Positions 33,459 to 43,167 of a stretch of DNA of 64,000 nucleotides are shown in pieces. The translations under genes and the position numbers were made by a program. Under the pieces are notes generated by a model, which saw only the letters and a program-made list of their open reading frames with translations, had not been told where the DNA came from and did no database searches. The stretch comes from Betaproteobacteria bacterium (GTDB lineage: Bacteria; Pseudomonadota; Gammaproteobacteria; Burkholderiales; Burkholderiaceae_E): NCBI GenBank assembly GCA_016868375.1, contig VGHA01000002.1, positions 1 through 64,000 on the forward strand, written 5' to 3'. The stretch's first letter is position 1; each line of letters begins with the position of its first letter.

Positions 33459-34854
33459 GGTGAAATTCTATCTCACTGGATGAAATCAACCAGGAGTCGA
33501 TCAACTGCGCCAGGCGCTCGGGCGCAAATCTCCAGGTGCTGTCGGTGGTTGAATACACCCAGTCGGAGAACGCGAGAAACCGGTGGAATGGCGCGCCGCC
33601 CAGCAGCCCTGTCAGCTGCTTCTCGAAGCGGCCTGAATTTCCGATCAGATCCCAGTAGCGGGCGAACCGCGCAAGTCGCTGCATGTCCGGGAAGCTGATG
33701 TCGTATGTTGCCAGCACGTTGTAGGGCGGATTGGGGTTGTACCGCATTGCAAATTGCTCGGTATGACGGGCGATTGGCGCGCCACGGAGCCGCTTCAGAA
33801 TGCCCACCTGTATCTCCTGGGGGCGCAAAGCGATCAACCGATCAAAACCCGCGCCAAAGCTCTCCAGCGTTTCCCCTGGAAGTCCTGCAATCAGGTCGAC
33901 GTGCAGATTGGCCTGCGTGTTCTCGCGCAGCCAGCGAAGGTTGGACTCGGCCTTGGTGTTGTCCTGCCGACGGCTGATCAGCGCCTGGACCTCGGGGTTC
34001 CAGCTTTGTATGCCGATTTCGAATTGCAGGGTGCCTGCCGGAAATCTGGGCAGGAGTTCGCGCAGGCGCTGGGGCAGGTGATCGGGTACCAGCTCGAAGT
34101 GAGCAAAGCACGGATCCTCTGGGCTGGCCTCGATCCGTTCGAGAAAAAAACGCAGGATCGCGATGCTGGTATCGATGCGCAGGTTGAATGTGCGGTCAAC
34201 GAAACGCAGCCGCCTTGCGCCCCGTTGATAGAGCGCGTCGAGTTCGCCAAGGAGGGCATCAAGCGGAAACTGCACTGCGGTACGGTCGAGTGCCGACAGG
34301 CAGAACTCGCATCGATACGGGCATCCCCGCGAGGCCTCGACATAAAGATGCCGATGGGCCAGATCGCGATCGTCATAGAGCGAGTAGGGCATCGTTACCT
34401 GCTCGGGCTCGAGCCTGCCGCCCACGATTAGGTGCGTAAGTGGGCGCGTGCCGCGGCCCGCTTTCCAGGCCAGTGTCTGCTCACAGAGCTCTCTGAACTC
34501 GCGCTCGGCCGTACCGGTGATGACATGGTCAGCCGTGCGGCAGATAGGCTGCTCGAGGGTTTCGTGGCTGACCTCTGGTCCACCCAAGACGATTCTCAAG
34601 TCCGGAGCGATTCGACGAAGCATTGCCACGAGTCGGGTCGTTTCTTCGACATTCCAGATATAGACCCCCAGCCCGAGCAGCATCGGGTTACGCGTAAGGA
34701 TGCTTTCGGCTATTGACTCGGTTCGCGCACCGATGACGAACTCAAGGATTTCAGCGCGCGGCTGCAGCTCGCCCAGATTCGCCAGCAGATAGCGCAGGCC
34801 TAGTGATGCGTGCGAGTAACGCGCGTTAAGCGTCGCAAGAATGATGTCTGCCAT
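33367..34854 (-). CDS. B12-binding-domain radical SAM protein (DUF4080)
   Basis: This 495-residue enzyme has an N-terminal Rossmann-like B12-binding domain (YSHASLGLRYLLANL, VLGGPEVSHETLEQP) without an obvious DxHxxG cobalamin motif. The radical SAM core follows, with Cys178, Cys182 and Cys185 in RGCPYRCEFCLSALD. LQFEIGIQSWNPEVQALISR and a DUF4080 C-terminal half complete it. Such proteins bind a 4Fe-4S cluster and cleave S-adenosylmethionine; the substrate is unknown. The last 30 codons overlap the IclR gene. The gene lies 32 bp upstream of IclR's co-directional partners and just downstream of pyrD. Confidence 0.85.
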   Translation of the reverse strand: MADIILATLNARYSHASLGLRYLLANLGELQPRAEILEFVIGARTESIAESILTRNPMLLGLGVYIWNVEETTRLVAMLRRIAPDLRIVLGGPEVSHETLEQPICRTADHVITGTAEREFRELCEQTLAWKAGRGTRPLTHLIVGGRLEPEQVTMPYSLYDDRDLAHRHLYVEASRGCPYRCEFCLSALDRTAVQFPLDALLGELDALYQRGARRLRFVDRTFNLRIDTSIAILRFFLERIEASPEDPCFAHFELVPDHLPQRLRELLPRFPAGTLQFEIGIQSWNPEVQALISRRQDNTKAESNLRWLRENTQANLHVDLIAGLPGETLESFGAGFDRLIALRPQEIQVGILKRLRGAPIARHTEQFAMRYNPNPPYNVLATYDISFPDMQRLARFARYWDLIGNSGRFEKQLTGLLGGAPFHRFLAFSDWVYSTTDSTWRFAPERLAQLIDSWLISSSEIEFHHGTNQIPVDRRRQNSDSGDPATGVAAGRAG

Positions 34855-34886
34855 AGGCGGGGGCGGCCGCAGAAACCCGCGCCAGG

Positions 34887-35945
34887 TCAGGCGGCTGAAG
34901 CGTGTTGAGAGTCGGCCGTTTTCGCGTGGCCTGCCAGCGCACGTGCACAGTTTCCGATGAGCTGCGGGCCACGATAGATGATGCCGGTATACATCTGCAC
35001 CACATCGGCGCCGGCGTCGATCTTCGCGCAGGCATCCGCAGCTGACAGAATGCCGCCGACACCAATAATGGGATACCCTGCAGGCAGCCTCGCGCGAAGC
35101 GCCCGGATCACGTGATTGGACATCTCGAAGATCGGTGCGCCCGACAGTCCGCCCGTTTGTCCTGCGTTGACTTCGCCTGCCACCGAATCGCGAGATATGG
35201 TGGTGTTGGTGGCGATGACCGCATCAATGCCGTGTGCTGGAAGACCGTCGGCAATGAGGGCGATCTGTTCATCGTCCAGATCGGGCGCAATTTTCAGGAC
35301 CATGGGAACGCGCTTGCCATCGCGGTCTGACAACTGTTCGCGCGTCTGCGAAAGGCCCGCGAGGAGCGCGGACAGTTCATCACCGCCCTGTAGCCGTCGC
35401 AAGTCTTTGGTGTTGGGCGAAGAAACATTGACGGTGACGTAGCTTGCGATTGCGTGCACACGAGTGAGGCACTCGCGGTAGTCGTCGATGGCGCGCTCGT
35501 TGGGCGTGGCGCCGTTTTTCCCGATATTGATACCCAGAACGCCGGTGTATCCAGAGCGCTGTACGTTATCGATTACAGCGTCGAGTCCCTGATTGTTGAA
35601 GCCAAGCCGGTTGATGAGCGCATGGCGACGCGGAATCCTGAAAATCCGCGGACGGGCATTGCCGGGCTGGGGCTTGGGCGTGACGGTGCCGATTTCAATG
35701 AAGCCAAAGCCCAGCGCTGCCAACGCCCGCAGATGCTCGCCGTTTTTATCAAGGCCAGCGGCCAGACCCACCCGATTGTGAAGCTTGAGGCCCAGAAAGG
35801 TGACCGGGTCGTCGACCGGGTCGCCCGCCGCCCATCGAATCATCGGCTGGGCAAAGGACTGATCAAGCAGTGCAAACGTGAGATGGTGGGCACGCTCGGC
35901 ATCAAGACTGAAGAGGAGCGGACGGACGAGATCGTAGGGATTCAT
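34887..35945 (-). CDS. pyrD: Dihydroorotate dehydrogenase (quinone), class 2
   Basis: The product is a 352-residue membrane-associated flavoenzyme of pyrimidine biosynthesis, oxidising dihydroorotate to orotate with quinone. The N-terminal amphipathic helix ([15 protein letters not shown]) is typical of class 2. Conserved stretches include [41 protein letters not shown] with the Ser base and SGAPIFE. It is the first gene transcribed after an ATGA overlap with bpt, so it is translated last in the aat-bpt-pyrD run. Confidence 0.96.
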   Translation of the reverse strand: MNPYDLVRPLLFSLDAERAHHLTFALLDQSFAQPMIRWAAGDPVDDPVTFLGLKLHNRVGLAAGLDKNGEHLRALAALGFGFIEIGTVTPKPQPGNARPRIFRIPRRHALINRLGFNNQGLDAVIDNVQRSGYTGVLGINIGKNGATPNERAIDDYRECLTRVHAIASYVTVNVSSPNTKDLRRLQGGDELSALLAGLSQTREQLSDRDGKRVPMVLKIAPDLDDEQIALIADGLPAHGIDAVIATNTTISRDSVAGEVNAGQTGGLSGAPIFEMSNHVIRALRARLPAGYPIIGVGGILSAADACAKIDAGADVVQMYTGIIYRGPQLIGNCARALAGHAKTADSQHASAA

Positions 35946-36685
35946 TCAGCGGGCGGGGTGTCGGCCATACGCTCCCAGCGTCCCTCGCTGAGTCGTTCGA
36001 CGGGCCTGAAATTGGCTTTGTAAGACATCTTGCGGCTGCTGGCGATCCAGTAGCCCAGATAGAGGTAGGGCAGGTTGAGCTGGCGGCACTGCTCGATTTG
36101 CCAGACGATGTTGAAGGTGCCGAAGCTGGCGTGCGGCACGTCCGGGTCGAAGAAGGTGTACACCGACGAGAGTCCGTCGTTCAGGATGTCGATGATTGAC
36201 ACCATGCGCAGCAGGCCGTCGGGTTCGCGGAATTCAACCAGGCGCGTGTTGACCTTGCTCTGCAACAGAAATTGAGCGTACTGCTCGCGGCTGTCCTGGT
36301 CCATGCCGCCGCCGGCGTGGCGACTGGCCTGATACCGTAGGTAAAGCTGGTAGTGCTCAGGCGAGAATCCTAGCCGGGCGACGAGTGTACGGAGCGTGCC
36401 GTGTGTGCGCCTGGCGCGGCGCTGACTGCGATCAGGCTGGTACTCGGCCACCGGGACCCGCACCGGAATGCAGGCTCTGCAGCCATCGCAGTAAGGGCGG
36501 TAAGTGAACACGCCGCTGCGGCGAAAACCGGCTCGAACCAGCTCGCTGTAAATGTCGGCGTTGATCAGGTGATTGGGCGTGGCAACCTGTGACCGTGCTT
36601 GCCGGCCATCGAGGTAGCTGCAGGGGTAGGGCGCTGTGGCGTAAAACTGCAGCGCCGAAAAAGGCAGTTCCTTGAGTTGCGTCAT
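35942..36685 (-). CDS. bpt: Aspartate/glutamate leucyltransferase (Bpt)
   Basis: This 247-residue aminoacyl-tRNA-protein transferase of the bacterial N-degron pathway adds leucine from Leu-tRNA to proteins with N-terminal Asp or Glu. It has [31 protein letters not shown] with the cysteine pair also present in ATE-like enzymes, and [22 protein letters not shown]. Length matches Bpt rather than eukaryotic Ate1. It overlaps aat and pyrD by ATGA on both sides, so three genes are tightly coupled. Confidence 0.94.
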   Translation of the reverse strand: MTQLKELPFSALQFYATAPYPCSYLDGRQARSQVATPNHLINADIYSELVRAGFRRSGVFTYRPYCDGCRACIPVRVPVAEYQPDRSQRRARRTHGTLRTLVARLGFSPEHYQLYLRYQASRHAGGGMDQDSREQYAQFLLQSKVNTRLVEFREPDGLLRMVSIIDILNDGLSSVYTFFDPDVPHASFGTFNIVWQIEQCRQLNLPYLYLGYWIASSRKMSYKANFRPVERLSEGRWERMADTPPAE

Positions 36686-37407
36686 GCGTTCGGAAAGCTG
36701 ATTCGGACTGCCGACCAGTCTGGTGACGGCTGTGCGACCAGTTCGGAAACTTCAGAAAGGAATGCCATTCGGGGAACCTCCGTCGCACCAAGAGACGCCA
36801 GATGGCGGGTGTTCTGCTGGCAGTCTATCACGCGAAATCCTTGCGCCAACAGCAGTTCAACCAGTGCAAACAACGCGATCTTCGACGCGTCCGGTTCACG
36901 CGCAAACATGGATTCGCCGAAAAACATTCGACCGATTGAAACACCGTATAGCCCGCCGATCAACGCACGGTCTTCATTTCGAATTTCAACAGAGTGCGCG
37001 TGACCGAGGCGATGCAGATCGCAATAGGCAGCAGCAATCTGAGCTGTGATCCAGGTACCGTCGCCCAGGCCCTCGCGCGGCTGCGCGCAGGCCTGGATGA
37101 CCGCGGCGAAGTCCTGATCGAACGCAATGCTCCAGAGGCCTTCCCGGCGGATCCTCCGAACCGTTTTGACCAGCGAACGCGAGGCCTTGAAGCGGTCGAG
37201 CGCCAGCACCATGCGTGGGTCAGGCGACCACCACAGCACGGGCTGTCCTTCGCTGTACCAGGGGAAGATGCCAGAGCGATAGGCTTCGAGCAGACGCTGT
37301 GCCGACAGATCATTGCCGGCGGCCAGCAGACCGTTGGGTTCGCGCAGCGCGGCATGCGGTGGCGGCAGCGGGTCTTCAGCAGTGACCCAGTGAAGCAGGG
37401 GGCGCAT
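36682..37407 (-). CDS. aat: Leucyl/phenylalanyl-tRNA-protein transferase
   Basis: This 241-residue transferase adds Leu or Phe to proteins with N-terminal Lys or Arg, marking them for ClpAP. Family features are [53 protein letters not shown] and [18 protein letters not shown]. It overlaps bpt by ATGA, so the two N-degron transferases share a transcript. The upstream neighbour is the Nudix gene on the same strand, 45 bp away. Confidence 0.95.
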   Translation of the reverse strand: MRPLLHWVTAEDPLPPPHAALREPNGLLAAGNDLSAQRLLEAYRSGIFPWYSEGQPVLWWSPDPRMVLALDRFKASRSLVKTVRRIRREGLWSIAFDQDFAAVIQACAQPREGLGDGTWITAQIAAAYCDLHRLGHAHSVEIRNEDRALIGGLYGVSIGRMFFGESMFAREPDASKIALFALVELLLAQGFRVIDCQQNTRHLASLGATEVPRMAFLSEVSELVAQPSPDWSAVRISFPNA

Positions 37408-37452
37408 GCTGCAGGGGTGGTCTGAGGCGGACGGGTGACGGGTTGGAGAGGA

Positions 37453-37998
37453 CTAGCGAGGCTTCGGTTGATAGCGGATGGCAGTTGTGCGCAAGGGATA
37501 CGTGCCGACCCGTCGGTCTTCGAAGAACCAGCGCAGCGTTTGTTCAACCGTTCGGAACGCCAGCGTGTCCCACGGAATTTCATGCTCTGAGAACAGCTTC
37601 GCCTCAAGGCTCTCGGGCCCTGGGTCGAAGTCGATGTCGAGCAGCCGAGCGTGAAAAAAAAGATGAACCTGATCAACGTGAGGGATGTCGAGCACCGAGT
37701 ACAGCGCCCCCAGCTCTATACGAGCTCCCGCCTCTTCTGCGGTCTCACGGGCGGCACCCTCTTCGGTGGTCTCACCGTTTTCCATGAAGCCAGCAGGAAG
37801 CGTCCACATGCCGTACCGGGGCTCAATTGCGCGTCTGCAAAGCAGCACACGATCCTCCCAAATCGGAATCGTGCCCAGCACCATCTTGGGGTTCTGATAG
37901 TGAATGGCGCCGCACGGCTTGCAGCAGTAGCGCGGACGGTTATCGCCCGGCGGGATCTCCAGATCGACGAGGCTGCCGCAGGCCGAACAATGTTTCAC
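37453..37998 (-). CDS. Nudix hydrolase with an N-terminal zinc ribbon
   Basis: This 181-residue protein begins at GTG 37998 with a zinc-ribbon module (two CxxC-like pairs: CSAC and CCKPC). It continues with a Nudix box [41 protein letters not shown] precedes the box. It resembles NudC-related or short Zn-ribbon Nudix hydrolases acting on nucleoside diphosphate derivatives. GGAG lies seven bases before the GTG. It is upstream of aat on the same strand. Confidence 0.88.
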   Translation of the reverse strand: MKHCSACGSLVDLEIPPGDNRPRYCCKPCGAIHYQNPKMVLGTIPIWEDRVLLCRRAIEPRYGMWTLPAGFMENGETTEEGAARETAEEAGARIELGALYSVLDIPHVDQVHLFFHARLLDIDFDPGPESLEAKLFSEHEIPWDTLAFRTVEQTLRWFFEDRRVGTYPLRTTAIRYQPKPR

Positions 37999-38094
37999 TG
38001 GTGCTCCGTTTCAAAAAGGTTGCTGGAGTGTACCGAAGGGATCGCACGATCGGGAAGGCCGTGTTGATTCTGTGACCGTTCATCTGCGCAACGT

Positions 38095-38123
38095 TTGCCT
38101 GGGTACGCCCTTACTGATATATT
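38095..38123 (+). promoter_or_regulatory. Sigma-70 promoter of tRNA-fMet
   Basis: TTGCCT at 38095-38100 and TATATT at 38118-38123 are separated by exactly 17 bases. This predicts a start near 38130, about six bases before the mature tRNA. Confidence 0.65.
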
Positions 38124-38135
38124 CCCCTCCTCCGA

Positions 38136-38212
<77 letters not shown>

Positions 38213-38413
38213 GTTTCACAGTGCCTTGTCAGGCGCAATCAGAAACCATCCCGCAGCCCAAGGCGCGGGGTGGTCTCGTTCCTCCGGTGCCACAAGCAGT
38301 TGGTCTGTCGAGCGCAAGCGACGTTCGGCATCCGTTGATTGTGTGCAATCGGGGTCGTGCTGGGTTGGCCCGAAATTTTCGGGTTGGGCTCAGCGTTCCA
38401 CGAAGCGGATCGG

Positions 38414-39100
38414 ATGAATACCGACGAAGCGAAAGCTGTGATCGAGGCAGCGCTACTGAGCGCCCAACAGCCTCTCGAAATCAACGACCTCAGGCGTTTG
38501 TTTGACGATTCGATTCCGCCCGATTCGATCCGCGCCTTGGTCGACGATATTGGTTTCAACTGGCAGACGCGCAGCCTTCGATTGGTGAAGGTCGCATCAG
38601 GCTGGCGTTTTCAAACAGCACCTGAGTTCGCGCGCTTCCTCGACCGACTGGCAGGCGAGAAGCCGCCCAAGTACTCGCGTGCCGTGATGGAAACGCTGGC
38701 GATCATCGCCTACCGGCAGCCTGTTACTCGCGGCGACATTGAAGAGATCCGCGGCGTGATGGTGTCGCCGCAAATCATCCGCACGCTAGAAGAGCGAGGC
38801 TGGATTGAAGTGATCGGACATAAAGATTCGGTGGGGCGGCCGTCTCTGTTCGGCACCACCCGCCGTTTCCTCGACGATATGGGCTTGGGTGCGCTGTCGC
38901 AGCTTCCCGCGCTCGAAGGTGCGGGCTCACCGGCTGACCTGCCAGCGCAGCAGGCGATCGACTTTGATCCGCCGACGGTGCCCGCCCTGACGCATGAACC
39001 GCCTGCCGAGCCAACCGACGATTTCCAGCTTGGAGGCGACGCGCCGCAAGCCGACCCGGCTCCCCCCGCTGCAACACCCGAAACACGGGAACTCCCATGA
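38414..39100 (+). CDS. scpB: Segregation and condensation protein B
   Basis: This 228-residue cytoplasmic protein is the winged-helix partner of ScpA in the SMC/MukB-like chromosome condensation complex. [50 protein letters not shown] and [18 protein letters not shown] are typical. A Pro/Ala/Asp-rich tail of about 50 residues follows the last conserved helix. ATG 38414 follows CGGAT. It overlaps rluB by ATGA, so the two are coupled. Confidence 0.93.
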   Translation: MNTDEAKAVIEAALLSAQQPLEINDLRRLFDDSIPPDSIRALVDDIGFNWQTRSLRLVKVASGWRFQTAPEFARFLDRLAGEKPPKYSRAVMETLAIIAYRQPVTRGDIEEIRGVMVSPQIIRTLEERGWIEVIGHKDSVGRPSLFGTTRRFLDDMGLGALSQLPALEGAGSPADLPAQQAIDFDPPTVPALTHEPPAEPTDDFQLGGDAPQADPAPPAATPETRELP

Positions 39101-40851
39101 ATGATGACACCCCCACAGCGTCTGGAGCGCCTTCCGAGCGCCCCGATGCTGCCAGCGCAGCGAAGCCGTCGGCAGAGGCGGCAGGCGGTCAGTCGCCCGA
39201 CGATGGTCAGGCGTCTGCCGGCAAGCCGCCGCGCCATGCGTTTCGCCGCCGCCGCGGGCGCCACCCCAACCGCACTGGGCAGGCGCGCCCTGACTCGGCT
39301 GATGGTCGCACCAATGGGCCGGATGAGGAGGCTGCGGCGGGTGCCGAGCGCCCGGTGGAAGAGGCGCCTGAGTTACCGGTGTATTCAAGCCAGCAGGCCA
39401 TTGGGCTCGATGCTGCCGATCCCGCCAAACGGCGGCAACGTGATGTGCTCCCCGAGGAAGATCTGCCGAAGCTGCACAAGCTGCTGGCCGATGCCGGGCT
39501 GGGGTCCCGGCGCGATATGGAAGAACTGATCGTTGCAGGACGCGTATCGGTGAACGGGCAGCCCGCCCACGTTGGTCAGCGTATCGGCCCGAACGATCAG
39601 GTGCGCGTAAACGGTCGCCCGATTCGCCGGCCGCCAACTTCTCTGCCGCCACGGGTGCTGCTCTATCACAAGCCGTCTGGAGAGATCTGTACCCGGGACG
39701 ATCCCTCCAAGCGGGCTACCGTGTTCGAAAGGCTCCCGCGTCTGAAGGGCGCGCGCTGGGTAGCGGTTGGCCGTCTTGATTTCAATACCGAGGGTCTGCT
39801 TGTCTTCACCACCTCGGGCGATATCGCCAATCAGCTCATGCATCCGCGCTATGGTTGGGAGCGTGAATACGCGGTTCGCATTCTTGGCAGGATTGACGAA
39901 GAGACGCGCTCGCGACTGATGGAGGGCGTGGCGCTCGAGGATGGCCCGGCCGTGTTTTCCACCGTCGAGGATCTCGGTGGCGAAGGCGCCAACGCCTGGT
40001 ATCGCGTCGTGATCAGCGAGGGGCGCAACCGGGAGGTGCGCCGCATGTTCGATGTGGTTGGGCTGACCGTCAGTCGACTGGTGCGGTTGCGTTTCGGGCC
40101 GGTTGCGCTGCCTCGCGGCCTGTCGCGTGGGCGCTGGGCGGAATTGTCGCCAGCCGAGGTACTGTCGCTGCAGCGGCTGCTGCGGGGGGGCGATCCCGCT
40201 ACCGAAGCCGCCAGAGCTGCTGCCCGTGAGACCCTCGATCCGGATGACGACGATGCCGGATGGAGCGATGCGGATGACGACTTCGAGCATCCACTTGACT
40301 CCATTGGTAACGTCGCGCTGCCCGAAGACGATGCGCCGGATGAACTGCCTCCCGAACTGTCAGACGATGAATGGCAGCCGAGTTCGCGCGATGCGCACCT
40401 CGAAGGCATTACCCGGACCGTTCGTCGCGGTGACCCTGCGCCGAAAGCGCCGGGCCAGGGGCGCCGTGCGCGCGCTCGAATGATGGGTCAGCAGGGCTTC
40501 GTGGGGCCGATGGACAGCGGCGGCGGAGCGGCGGCCACGGGCGGTGTGCCCGGCGGGCGCCAAGGCCGTGGACGCGGGGCCGGGGGGCGGGGTCCCAAAG
40601 CGGCGCCTGGCGCGCCCGGATTCTCCCTTCCCGGAGGCGGCGGCCAGCCGGGGCGCAAGCCTGGCGCGGGCAAACGCTCGGGCGGCAAGCCAGGCGGGGG
40701 CAAGTCAGCGGGCGGGCCTCGCCCTGGCGGGCAGTCGGGGCAGGGGGGGCAGCCCGGGCCGGCCTCTCCGGGTGCCGGCCGACGGCCGAGGCGCGGTCGG
40801 CGCGGTGGCGGTGGCGGTGGCGGTGGCGGGCCTGCACCCGGTGGCGCGTAA
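39097..40851 (+). CDS. rluB: 23S rRNA pseudouridine(2605) synthase
   Basis: This 584-residue pseudouridine synthase has an S4 RNA-binding domain at about 122-170 ([23 protein letters not shown]) and the catalytic motif [14 protein letters not shown] with the active Asp at about 227. An acidic region and an extremely Gly/Pro-rich tail (from about 470) ending [14 protein letters not shown] follow. It is much longer than E. coli RluB (about 290) because of N- and C-terminal low-complexity extensions. It pseudouridylates position 2605 of 23S rRNA. The start overlaps scpB. Confidence 0.93.
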   Translation: MNDDTPTASGAPSERPDAASAAKPSAEAAGGQSPDDGQASAGKPPRHAFRRRRGRHPNRTGQARPDSADGRTNGPDEEAAAGAERPVEEAPELPVYSSQQAIGLDAADPAKRRQRDVLPEEDLPKLHKLLADAGLGSRRDMEELIVAGRVSVNGQPAHVGQRIGPNDQVRVNGRPIRRPPTSLPPRVLLYHKPSGEICTRDDPSKRATVFERLPRLKGARWVAVGRLDFNTEGLLVFTTSGDIANQLMHPRYGWEREYAVRILGRIDEETRSRLMEGVALEDGPAVFSTVEDLGGEGANAWYRVVISEGRNREVRRMFDVVGLTVSRLVRLRFGPVALPRGLSRGRWAELSPAEVLSLQRLLRGGDPATEAARAAARETLDPDDDDAGWSDADDDFEHPLDSIGNVALPEDDAPDELPPELSDDEWQPSSRDAHLEGITRTVRRGDPAPKAPGQGRRARARMMGQQGFVGPMDSGGGAAATGGVPGGRQGRGRGAGGRGPKAAPGAPGFSLPGGGGQPGRKPGAGKRSGGKPGGGKSAGGPRPGGQSGQGGQPGPASPGAGRRPRRGRRGGGGGGGGGPAPGGA

Positions 40852-40889
40852 CCGCGAGCGCTTCGCTCAGCACATTCGGATTTTCAGGT

Positions 40890-40895
40890 TATAAT
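40890..40895 (+). promoter_or_regulatory. -10 element of the rimP-nusA-infB promoter
   Basis: TATAAT at 40890-40895 follows a 3'-end stretch of rluB. No good -35 is present at 17 bases; the nearest TTCGCT is too far. Transcription would start near 40902 and run into the two hairpins described next. Confidence 0.45.
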
Positions 40896-40908
40896 TTTTT
40901 GTTGTTTA

Positions 40909-40972
40909 CCCGTCCCGGCAGGCTTTCAGGGACGGGCTTGGGGTGAATGGGCTTGCGAGCCCATTTTTTTTT
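40909..40972 (+). promoter_or_regulatory. rimP leader with two hairpins (attenuator candidate)
   Basis: The leader folds into an eight-base stem (CCCGTCCC 40909-40916 with GGGACGGG 40929-40936) and then an intrinsic terminator (40946-40972). GGGCTTG occurs both in the 3' arm region of the first hairpin (934-940) and in the terminator stem (949-955). The terminator's AGCCC could therefore pair with either copy, giving mutually exclusive structures. A rimP-leader attenuator class has been described for this position in other proteobacteria, as I recall. Confidence 0.6.
40946..40972 (+). terminator. Intrinsic terminator upstream of rimP
   Basis: AATGGGCT (40946-40953), a TGCG loop and AGCCCATT (40958-40965) form a perfect stem followed by a run of nine T (40964-40972). 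It lies in front of rimP, so it must be read through for expression of rimP-nusA-infB, or it ends the rluB transcript. Confidence 0.85.
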
Positions 40973-41074
40973 CCTCGGCGCCAGGCTGGGGACGGCAGGG
41001 TGGAGAGTAATAGGTTGAATGCTGGGTCGCGGACACGATCCGAGCGCGCGCGCGAACCTGTTTCGGAAATCGGC

Positions 41075-41635
41075 GTGAGCGCCTCGGGCATTCCTCATCT
41101 GCACGAGCTGGTCGAGCGAACGATTGAGCCGATGGGGTACGAACTGGTCGATGTTGAATTCGGCCAGCGCGGGCTATTGCGAATCGTCATTGATTCTCCA
41201 GCAGGGATCCGGGTTGAAGACTGCGAACAGGTCAGCCGGCAATTAAGCCATCTGTTTACTGTCGAAAACATCGACTACGATCGGCTGGAAATTTCATCGC
41301 CGGGGCTCGACAGGCCACTTCGCCAGCCGCGCGATTTTGTCCGGTTTGCCTCCAACCGAATCACGCTTCGGCTTCGGCAGCCTTTCCAGGGCAGGCGAAA
41401 CTTCGAGGGCATCCTCACCGTTGAAGACGAAGGTCGATTCGGGCTCGAACTGGTTGAGCCTGAAAACAACACGCCGCGCAAACCGGGGGCGGGTCGGCCC
41501 GCAGCGAAGCGGGCGGGCGCTGCGCGCAAAGCCGTCAAGCCCGGTGAGCAGGAAGCGCCGGTCACGGTGCGCAAACTTATCTTTTCGCTCGACGAAGTCG
41601 AGCGGGCACGTCTGGTGCCGATCGTGAAGTTTTAG
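41075..41635 (+). CDS. rimP: Ribosome maturation factor RimP
   Basis: The 186-residue protein assists 30S subunit maturation. GTG 41075 places the conserved start (residue-17 onward: EPMGYELVDVEF) exactly where the family begins. A TTG at 41015 with a good GGAG would add about 20 residues and cannot be excluded. Conserved parts are DRPLRQPRDFVRFA, SSPGLDRPL and the end DEVERARLVPIVKF. An Ala/Lys-rich insertion (RKPGAGRPAAKRAG and onward) sits in the C-terminal linker. It begins the rimP-nusA-infB-rbfA-truB block. Confidence 0.9.
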   Translation: MSASGIPHLHELVERTIEPMGYELVDVEFGQRGLLRIVIDSPAGIRVEDCEQVSRQLSHLFTVENIDYDRLEISSPGLDRPLRQPRDFVRFASNRITLRLRQPFQGRRNFEGILTVEDEGRFGLELVEPENNTPRKPGAGRPAAKRAGAARKAVKPGEQEAPVTVRKLIFSLDEVERARLVPIVKF

Positions 41636-41644
41636 GAGCTGAGC

Positions 41645-43129
41645 ATGAGCCGAGAAGTCCTGCTGTTGGTCGATGCGCTGGCGCGCGAAAAGAACGTCGC
41701 GCGTGACGTCGTGTTTGCAGCGCTCGAAACTGCGCTCGCCTCCGCCACCAAAAAACGTTTCAAGGAAGAGGTCGATGTTCGCGTGACGATCGATCGGCTT
41801 TCTGGTGACTATGAAGCCTTCCGTCGCTGGCAGGTTGTTCCAGACGGCGAACTCGAGGATCACGACATCCAGATGATCCTGAGCGAAGCGCATAAACAGG
41901 TCGCTGACGTTCAGGTGGGTGACTTCATCGAGGAAGAGCTTGATGCGGTTGAGCTGGGCCGAATTGGCGCGCAGGCAGCCAAGCAGGTCATTCTCCAGCG
42001 TATTCGCGAAGCCGAGCGCGAGCAGATTATCGACGACTTCCTCGCGCGCGGCGAGCCGATCATGTCAGGCACCGTCAAGCGCATCGATCGCGAAGGCGCG
42101 ATCATTGAAACCGGCAAGCTCGAAGCGCGGCTGCCTCGCGATCAGATGATTCCCAAGGAAAACCTGCGCGTCGGTGATCGGGTGCGCGCACTCGTGCTCC
42201 GCGTGAACCGCGAGGGTCGCGGACCACAGCTCATTTTGTCGCGCACCGCGCCCGATTTCATCCGGCATCTGTTCACCAATGAGGTGCCTGAAATCGAGCA
42301 GGGGCTGCTGCAGATCAAGGCGGCGGCACGTGATGCGGGTGTCCGCGCAAAAATTGCGGTTCACACCACCGACCGCCGAATCGATCCGATCGGCACCTGT
42401 GTGGGCGTGCGCGGTTCGCGGGTGCAGGCCGTGACGGGCGAGCTTGCGGGCGAGCGCGTTGACATCGTTCTGTGGTCGGAGGATCCGGCGCAGTTCGTGA
42501 TTGGTGCGCTCGCACCTGCCAATGTGTCCTCGATCGTTGTTGATGAGGACAAGCACGCGATGGACGTGGTGGTTGACGAGGACAACCTGGCGCTTGCGAT
42601 CGGAACCGGCGGCAGAAACGTCAGGCTCGCGTCCGAGCTTACCGGCTGGCACATCAACATCATGACCCGTGAAGAGTCGCAGCAGAAGTCGGCCGCTGAG
42701 CGCGGCGAAGTACGCAACGTCTTCATGCAGCAGCTGGATGTGGACGAGGAAGTCGCAGACATCCTGATCGACGAGGGCTTTACCAGTCTCGAAGAAATCG
42801 CGTACGTGCCGCTCAACGAGATGCTCGAGATCGAGGCGTTCGACGAGGACACCGTGAACGAGCTTCGCGATCGGGCGCGCAATGTTCTGCTGACAGAGGC
42901 CATTGCCACCGAAGAGAAAATTGGCGCGGCGGCCGAAGATCTGCTGTCTCTTGAAGGTATGGATCGGGACCTGGCCGCACGGTTGTCAGATTCCGGCGTC
43001 CACACCCGCGACGAGCTGGCAGAGCTCGCCGTAGACGAGCTGGTCGACGCAACCGGGATTGACGAGCAGCGGGCCCGCGACCTGATCATCCGTGCGCGTG
43101 CGCACTGGTTTGAGAGTGAGCAGGCCTGA
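41645..43129 (+). CDS. nusA: Transcription termination/antitermination factor NusA
   Basis: This 494-residue RNA-polymerase-associated factor has an N-terminal RNAP-binding domain and an S1 domain ([19 protein letters not shown] precedes; [16 protein letters not shown]). KH domains ([19 protein letters not shown] and [16 protein letters not shown]) and two C-terminal acidic repeats follow. AGGAG precedes ATG 41645. It lies between rimP and infB, in the conserved order. It also takes part in rRNA antitermination and intrinsic termination. Confidence 0.96.
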   Translation: MSREVLLLVDALAREKNVARDVVFAALETALASATKKRFKEEVDVRVTIDRLSGDYEAFRRWQVVPDGELEDHDIQMILSEAHKQVADVQVGDFIEEELDAVELGRIGAQAAKQVILQRIREAEREQIIDDFLARGEPIMSGTVKRIDREGAIIETGKLEARLPRDQMIPKENLRVGDRVRALVLRVNREGRGPQLILSRTAPDFIRHLFTNEVPEIEQGLLQIKAAARDAGVRAKIAVHTTDRRIDPIGTCVGVRGSRVQAVTGELAGERVDIVLWSEDPAQFVIGALAPANVSSIVVDEDKHAMDVVVDEDNLALAIGTGGRNVRLASELTGWHINIMTREESQQKSAAERGEVRNVFMQQLDVDEEVADILIDEGFTSLEEIAYVPLNEMLEIEAFDEDTVNELRDRARNVLLTEAIATEEKIGAAAEDLLSLEGMDRDLAARLSDSGVHTRDELAELAVDELVDATGIDEQRARDLIIRARAHWFESEQA

Positions 43130-43167
43130 GGGCGGCTTCATCGCGCCAGGTTCAGGGAAGGACAGAA

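Noticed and set aside
38225..38275. Ten-base inverted repeat downstream of tRNA-fMet as a terminator
   Set aside because: The stem includes a G-T pair and is not followed by a T run; it may still be structural.
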